Source: Ovis canadensis
Lineage: Eukaryota; Chordata; Mammalia; Artiodactyla; Bovidae
Direction: 5' to 3'
Assembly: GCF_042477335.2 (NCBI RefSeq)
Contig: NC_091264.1
Span: forward strand, 34,349,386 to 34,413,385
DNA length: 64,000 nucleotides
Made by a program: the position numbers and the translations under genes. Each line of letters starts with the position of its first letter. Position 1 is the first letter of the stretch. The notes under the pieces are model-generated. The model did no database searches, was not told the DNA's origin, and saw nothing but the letters and a program-made list of their open reading frames with translations. Below are positions 58,060 to 64,000 of this stretch, one piece after another.

Positions 58060-59135
58060 TGTTCCTTTGACTGTGTGGATCACAAATTAACTGTGGAAAA
58101 TTCTGAAAGAGATGGGAATACCAGACCACCTGACCTGCCTTTTGAGAAATCTGTATGCAGGCCAGGAAGCAACAGTTAGAACTGGACATGGAACAACAGA
58201 CTGGTTCCAAATAGGAAAAGGAGTACGTCAAGGCTGTATATTGTCACCCTGGTTATTGAACTTCTATGCAGAGTACATCATGAGAAACGCTGGACTAGAA
58301 GAAACACAAGCTGGAATCAAGATTGCCGGGAGAAATATCAATCACCTCAGATATGCAGATGACACCACCCTTATGGCAGAAAGTGAAGAGGAACTAAAAA
58401 GCCTCTTGATGAAAGTAAAAGAGGAGAGTGAAAAAGTTGGCTTAAAGCTCAACATTCAGAAAACAAAGATCATGGCATCTGGTCCCATCACTTCATGGGA
58501 AATAGATGGGGAAACAGTGGAAATAGTGTCAGACTTTATTTTGGGGGGGCTCCAAAATCACTGCAGATGGCAACGGCAGCCATGAAATTAAAAGACGCTT
58601 ACTCCTTGGAAGAAAAGTTATGACCAACCTAGATAGCATATTCAAAAGCAGAGACATTACTTTGCCAATAAAGGTCCATCTAGTCAAGGCTATGGTCTTT
58701 CCAGCGGTCATATATGGATGTGAGAGTTGGACTGTGAAGAAGGCTGAGCACCGAAGAATTGATGCCTTTGAACTGCGGTGTTGGAGAAGACTCTTGCGAG
58801 TCCCTTGGACTGCAAGGAGATCCAAACAGTCCATTCTGAAGGAGATCAACCCTGGGATTTCTTTGGAAGGAATGATGCTAAAGCTGAAACTCCAGTACTT
58901 TGGCCACCTCATGCGAAGAGTTGACTCATTAGAAAAGACTGATGCTGGGAGGGATTGGGGGCAGGAGAAGAAGGGGATGACAGAGGATGAGATGGCTGGA
59001 TGGCATCACTGACTCGATGGACGTGAGTCTGAGTGAACTCCGGGAGTTGGTGATGGACAGGGAGGCCTGGTGTGCTGCGATTCATGGGGTTGCAAAGAGT
59101 TGGACACGACTGAGCGACTGAACTGAACTGAAACC
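58060..59135 (+). mobile_element. BovB (RTE) LINE, 3' part with broken reverse transcriptase
   Basis: A 5'-truncated BovB in ENPP4 intron 3. The frame from 58112 has RT motifs GVRQGC and the catalytic RYADDT, then IQKTKIMASGPITSW. It shifts frame near the seven-G run at 58543-58549 and resumes at 58620 (VFPAVIYGCESW, then [19 protein letters not shown]). A further shift follows near 58938. It ends in the (TGAAC)n tail typical of BovB. It is not functional. Confidence 0.92.
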
Positions 59136-59139
59136 AATG

Positions 59140-59362
59140 GTGTGGGCTTCCCAGGTGGTGCTAGTGGTAAAGAACCCGCCTGCCAATGCAGGAGACGTAA
59201 GAGGCATAGGTTCAATCCCTGGATGGGGAAGATCCCTTGGAGGAGGGCATGGCAATCCACTCCAGTACTCTTGCCTGAAGAATCCCATGGGCAGAGGAGC
59301 CTGGTGCGCAGCATTCCATAGGGTTGCAAAGAGTCGGATACAGCTAAAGTGACTTAGCACGC
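59140..59362 (+). mobile_element. Bov-tA SINE
   Basis: GTGGGCTTCCCAGGTGGTGC to GGATACAGCTAAAGTGACTT, directly after the BovB. Confidence 0.9.
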
Positions 59363-59837
59363 ATGCACCCATGGTGCATTCTGCATCTTGTCCAGGGGCA
59401 GCTGACAGAGGTCAAGGCCGCTGGCTCACTTCCTCCCCACTCACTGGTTTACTCACTTCTGCTCCCCCCGGTTACACAGAACCTTCAACCCAACCACTCT
59501 CTTAATCACTGGTGCTCTTTGCAGGGGCTTTTTGCAAACAGTGTTGGATGCTGACAGGTGAAATGCTTGGGGCTAGGACTGAGAAACCCATCAGTCTGAG
59601 AGAAGGTTTTAAAACATGAGGTCATGACTAGTTGGGAAAAAGGAGGGGTGTATGTGTAAAATACAGGAGGTGGCTGAATTGAAGAAAATAGATCATTTTT
59701 TTTTTCTAGCCCCTGTTTGGCCCAAGTGATCAGAATTTCAAAGGATGGGAATTAAACTGACAATTTACACTAGAAACAGGTTATTTCATGATAGCAAGGC
59801 TGATCTTGTTTACTAACATCATCTTCTTCTTTTCCAG

Positions 59838-60202
59838 TAGGTGACCACGGTTACGATAATTCTCTGCCTAGTATGAATCCGTTTCTAGCTGCCCATGGTC
59901 CTGCATTTCACAAAGGCTACAAACACAGCACCATTAATACGGTGGATATTTATCCGATGATGTGCCATATCCTGGGATTGAAGCCACGTCCCAACAATGG
60001 GACCTTTGGTCACACCAAGTGTCTGTTAGTGGACCAGTGGTGCATTAACCTCCCAGAAGCCATCGGAATTGTTATCGGGGCGCTGCTGGTCTTGACCACT
60101 CTGACCTGCCTCATCATTATCATGCAGAACAGAGTCTCCGGGCCCCGGCCGTTTTCCCGACTTCAGCTCCAAGAAGATGATGACGATCCGTTGATTGGGT
60201 AA
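59838..60202 (+). CDS. ENPP4: ENPP4 coding exon 4, C terminus (residues 333-453) and stop
   Basis: The acceptor TTTTCCAG joins TA to the preceding T (Leu333), followed by GDHGYDN with the last zinc ligand His336. Then come [17 protein letters not shown] and the family-conserved [12 protein letters not shown] block. A single membrane span lies at about residues 406-428 ([20 protein letters not shown] and on). A short cytoplasmic tail ends in acidic DDDDPLIG before TAA at 60200. The three coding exons sum to 1362 bases, 453 residues, the same length as human ENPP4. This makes a type I membrane ectoenzyme. Confidence 0.97.
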
Positions 60203-60944
60203 CATGTGCTGGGGTTTATACAAGGTGGCTTTAAGTAGGGCACACCCAAGGAATGGTGTTAGAGCTATGAAAACATATACTTCCAAAGAACTTGGACCAG
60301 GCATGCTACAGTTATTTTGTCTTTCCTTGTGTTTTGCTGCATTAGCTAATACAAAAAAAATTCTGATTGTAGGGAAAATTGCTAGTAAATCATTAGTTAG
60401 CACCAACTGTTTCTCTGACAAGAAACTTTTTTTGAGAATAATACTGCCTTTGCTCCCCCGTCCCTTTTTTTTTTTTTTTGGCAATGAAGATTAGACACAT
60501 CTTGAGATGAAAATATTAAATTTAGTGCGTGTGCATCTCAAATAAATTTTTATATTTGTAAATTATACAACAAAAATCTTTGTAAAGTGTGTGGATTTTG
60601 TGTATAAGGAAAGAAAAATTTCCTATATTTTTATATGTACCTAATAGAGTTTGTATCCCAAGTAAACCCTTGAGGTAGGAAAATTCTCTGTGATGGTTAA
60701 TAAAATGGATTACGAGGCAGGAAAGATCTAGCATATGAAGAAACTATTTCAAGAAAAGCTACTGTAAAAAACAAGTAAAAGCCCCATGATAACAAGACTG
60801 AGTCTTTGTCTGTGTCTCTGTTAAGACCCTTAAGCTATTAAAACCTCAAAATGTTTATCTTTTGCAGAGCATTACTAAGAGGAAATTAAGAAAATAGAAG
60901 AAAGTGCTTTTCTCACTTTATGCTTAATGCCTTTGTGTAGGTTA

Positions 60945-60984
<40 letters not shown>

Positions 60985-63298
60985 CGCACATGCGAGTGTG
61001 CCAGGGTGTTGCATGCTTGGGTGTACAGACTTCATGTAACTTACAGGAGGTGGTGAGATGTGAGTGACCTGGAGGCAGACCCTCACAAACCCGTAAAGCA
61101 CAGCTCTCAGGAAAGGTTATAATTGCACTTCACATTCGTGTAGTTACTTCTAACTCACAAGTTAAATTCATAATTTTTAAAACCTTGTGAATTTTTGTTA
61201 CCATTTTTAACATTCTTATGCTGTTACAACCAGAGGTCTCTAAGTACTGCAGAGAAATTAATGACCTGACTACAAATCTGGTTCTGATTGGGTCAGAATA
61301 AGAGATTTTTCTATTTGCCTTTGGGAATTTTATGCCTTACTTTTTAGGCAATGCTGCTGCTACTGCTGCTGCTGAAGAGTAGCTAAATTTAAAATGAAAT
61401 TTAATATCTTTTGATCTTCTATATTAATCATGTGTTAAGTAACTGAATAAACTCTCAGAACTCTGTTAACCTTTAGTAGCCTGAATTCTGCCTTTGCTTT
61501 TTTCTCCCATACCTGATTCAGAAAAGTAACCACTCTGCTCATAAATTTTTTTAGCATACTTTTTCAGAGCCAATGATACGTTGTTATAACTGTCATCCTA
61601 GCTTTGCAAAGTGTACCTTCTAAGAATCAAAATCAATAGGAAGAAACTGAATTGTAGCAGATGGGATTTTATACATTAGAGGAAAAATTGGGTTCAAGAA
61701 CCATTTTCATCAGGAGCTGAGGCAAGCAATTAATATTACTAGTGTGATCTTTAAAGTTTTGACGACAGAAAATAAGCTGGATAACAGTTTTACAGATACA
61801 AAAATAATGGAGAGTAAATATGCAGCCCAGTGAAATGTTGGTTATCTGCGGTGGTCAGGAACAATCTGTGGTGGTGCCAGTCGTCAGACCCAGAATTCAT
61901 CCTTTGGTCACTGCTTGCTAATCTCCTGATCCTAGTATTTGGTGCCTATTGTTCTAGGGGTTCTTGAGAATCATTCCACACCCTGCGTGAATAGTTTGGG
62001 TGAGCAGTCATAAAGTGCCTGTGTTAGAAACAGCATAGTAAATAAACCAAACTACAAGGACTTATTTTGCTTTTTGACAGATTTTTATTTCTGATGTTTT
62101 TTGCTCACATAAAAGTTATCCTAAAGGTTAATAGTTGATCTGGACAAATAATAGAAAAATTTCTTTCTACTTCAATTCCCATTAAAAAAAAAAAAAGCAC
62201 AGAAGAACTGTCACATTTAAAGCAGTGAGGATTTTTTAAAATGTATCACATGCTAAGTGAGTTGAGCTTGGTCCTTGCAGTGGTGTGAGCTTTATTGGCT
62301 GTATTGGTGTGATTGGTGGAAATCGATCCATCGCAACCAACATGTGAGGAGACTTTATAGAGGATGGAATAGGAAGGGGTGCCCTTCAGTGTCTCAACCC
62401 TTTGAACAAAAGACCTATTTGTCTTGTTCGTCATTCCATTCTGAAAATATGAACTAGAATTAAAATTGTAGATGTTTTATGTATATGTTGATGGGACAAA
62501 AAGTATTTATTTAATAATCAGATGTGTATAAATTATTGTATTGAACTTTATATTAATTCATTTGTATCTTTAAAAATGATCACTTAAAGCCGGTGATTCC
62601 TCTAGTACACTGAGAAATATTTCGGTAAAGCCAGCCTTCTTCACTTGTGCATCTTGTTAAATAATTGATAACATGCTTCTCTATTTTCTGAGTTGTAGGA
62701 AGTATTTGGCTCCAGGAAAGATTTAACTGTTTATGACAACCATACTCAAAAGTAATAGGAAAACTTCTTAATAAAAGTTTTTCAGTGAATGAATTCAGAA
62801 TAAGGATGTCTACTTATAATGCAGGGACAGTTCTGCTGCTCTTATTCATGTGCAAGTACTTCTGGTAAACAGCAATAGCATAAAAATTATTTCAGTGCTC
62901 TGTACCACTGGTTTTGTGTTACTGTTCCATTAAGCTTGGTGTAAGGATTTAAAGATAAATTCTTGGAACATTAAATGATTAAAAAGGCCTTTGCCTTGTT
63001 CTTGGGTGTTTTTCCTTCTCTTGCCCATGTCTGGTAAACTTTAAGGATGGTTGTATTTAATTTATCTTATTTGAAGGATTTTACTTCATTGTGAATATAT
63101 AAAGCTACAAATGAAGGATAAAGATGACATGAGAAGTCTGTAATTTATTGTAAATTCTTAAAATACTGTGTAAATAAAATGACATGAGTGTGTTTTAAAG
63201 AAGTTTATGTGTAGTGCCTTAAGTTAAAATATATTTTGACTATATTGTTTGAATTCAAAGCTATGACTTTATTATTTTAAAATTTTTATGTGAATAAA
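60203..63298 (+). promoter_or_regulatory. ENPP4: ENPP4 3' UTR with candidate polyadenylation signals
   Basis: No other coding frame is seen here and interspersed repeats are few compared with the introns, as expected for a long 3' UTR. AATAAA hexamers near 60538 and 60699 could give short forms. Those at 63173-63178 and 63293-63298 could give a UTR of about 3 kb. Which is used cannot be told from sequence. A TG/CG tract lies at 60947-60987. Confidence 0.6.
60947..60987. repeat. (TG)15(CG)n alternating tract in ENPP4 3' UTR
   Basis: About 30 bases of TG followed by about 11 of alternating GC, then CACATGCG. Purine-pyrimidine alternation without a break. Confidence 0.97.
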
Positions 63299-64000
63299 AT
63301 AAAATGTTACCAAAACATTTTAATCGTAATTATTAAATATGTGATGTCCTTGATGATTTTTTAATTTGTCACCTTCTTTCAAAATATGCATAGTATGATA
63401 GATGTTAACATGACTTAGTGATACTGCAAAATCCACCTAGGCATTCATTACAATCTTTTTAAAACCAGGATTGTGTGTGTAACATTTAACCATATTTTAA
63501 AAGCAGTGTATAAATATACACTGTATAAATATAGTATAAATAAGGACATCATTGGAAAGATAGCCAAGATAAATTTTGCAGTTTCTAGAATTATAATTCA
63601 CTGACTTGCAGTAGAAAGGAAGAAGTTTCAAAAGTTGGTTACAAAACACTAGGGGTGAGGGTCTTTTCTAATATATATTCAACAAAGCTTCCTCTAATAG
63701 AGCAGTTTTTTTTTCTTTTTTAAATTTTGACATTCATTGAATACTGCTAGCTAGGGACTGTGGGGAAAACAAATTAAGCACTTTCTTTGAAGAGTTCTGT
63801 GGCATTTCAAAAGTGGTAACCCTATACCAACAAAACACTTTTGTCTACTCATGGTTTACCTCTTGGGCTGAGATCCTTGAATCTAGAACCAGTTCCCACG
63901 CTCTGCTTCCTGAAGTTTGAATTCCAGATTTATTGAATAAAGTTGATTCCAATAGAGAATGAAAACTAAGACCAATTTCTTTATTAATTGGGAAAGTTAT
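63299..64000. other. Downstream of ENPP4
   Basis: AT-rich, with another AATAAA at 63936-63941. Nothing coding is seen. Confidence 0.5.

Larger units (their letters stand above)
55756..59837 (+). other. ENPP4: ENPP4 intron 3
   Basis: A 4.08 kb intron from GTAAGT to TTTTCCAG. Nearly half is transposon: a hAT-Charlie-type fossil, tandem Bov-tA pieces, a 1.1 kb BovB and a plus-strand Bov-tA. No extra exon is recognised. Confidence 0.93.

Noticed and set aside
6982..59362. tRNA-like B-box sequences (GGTTCGATCCC and similar) suggesting tRNA genes
   Set aside because: They are the tRNA-derived heads of Bov-tA and CHR-type SINEs; no intact cloverleaf is seen.

Overview
This window is vertebrate nuclear DNA from a ruminant, most likely a bovid. 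It is dense in Bov-tA/Bov-A2 tRNA-type SINEs and BovB (RTE) LINE 3' ends with (TGAAC)n tails, which together mark Pecora. Older cetartiodactyl SINEs, L1, L2, MIR, MLT1, Tigger and MER5-type fossils lie beneath them. There is no bacterial, plasmid or phage content. I cannot settle the species from sequence alone.

Only two protein-coding genes are supported, and their order and orientation match the CLIC5-ENPP4 neighbourhood of mammals (human 6p). Around 17.5-18.2 kb, on the minus strand, is the long first coding exon of the CLIC5B (p64) isoform of CLIC5. It codes 182 residues and ends at a consensus donor. Positions 1 to about 17.5 kb are therefore CLIC5 intron, with no further CLIC5 exon seen. 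From about 47.3 kb to the right end, on the plus strand, is the whole ENPP4 gene: a CpG-island promoter and non-coding exon 1, three coding exons (54107-54932, 55585-55755, 59838-60202) that join to a 453-codon frame with every metal-ligand residue of the NPP family, and a roughly 3 kb 3' UTR. The two genes are transcribed away from each other across about 29 kb of intergenic sequence.

The rest is intron or intergenic DNA. Layout: 1-17.5 kb CLIC5 intron, with an L1 (4.5-5.7 kb), a BovB inside an MLT1 LTR (6.1-6.9 kb), a long minus-strand BovB (8.06-8.8 kb) and a perfect 286-bp inverted repeat (13.85-15.29 kb). 18.2-47 kb intergenic, with L2, L1, MER5A, Tigger-type fossils, a Tigger1 transposase remnant (40.93-42.2 kb), the 3' piece of an old endogenous retrovirus (43.0-43.95 kb), and a diverged inverted duplication of about 680 bp (40.25-40.93 kb and 45.94-46.60 kb). 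47-63.3 kb ENPP4, whose introns hold a minus-strand L1 and a 1.1 kb BovB with a broken reverse-transcriptase frame.

I found no new gene system. The observations most worth checking are structural: the perfect short inverted repeat, the older inverted duplication that abuts Tigger1, two local tandem expansions inside SINEs, and the short acidic segment of the CLIC5B exon. Repeat family names are from recognition by eye; boundaries are good to roughly 5-20 bases unless target-site duplications or exact matches are cited.
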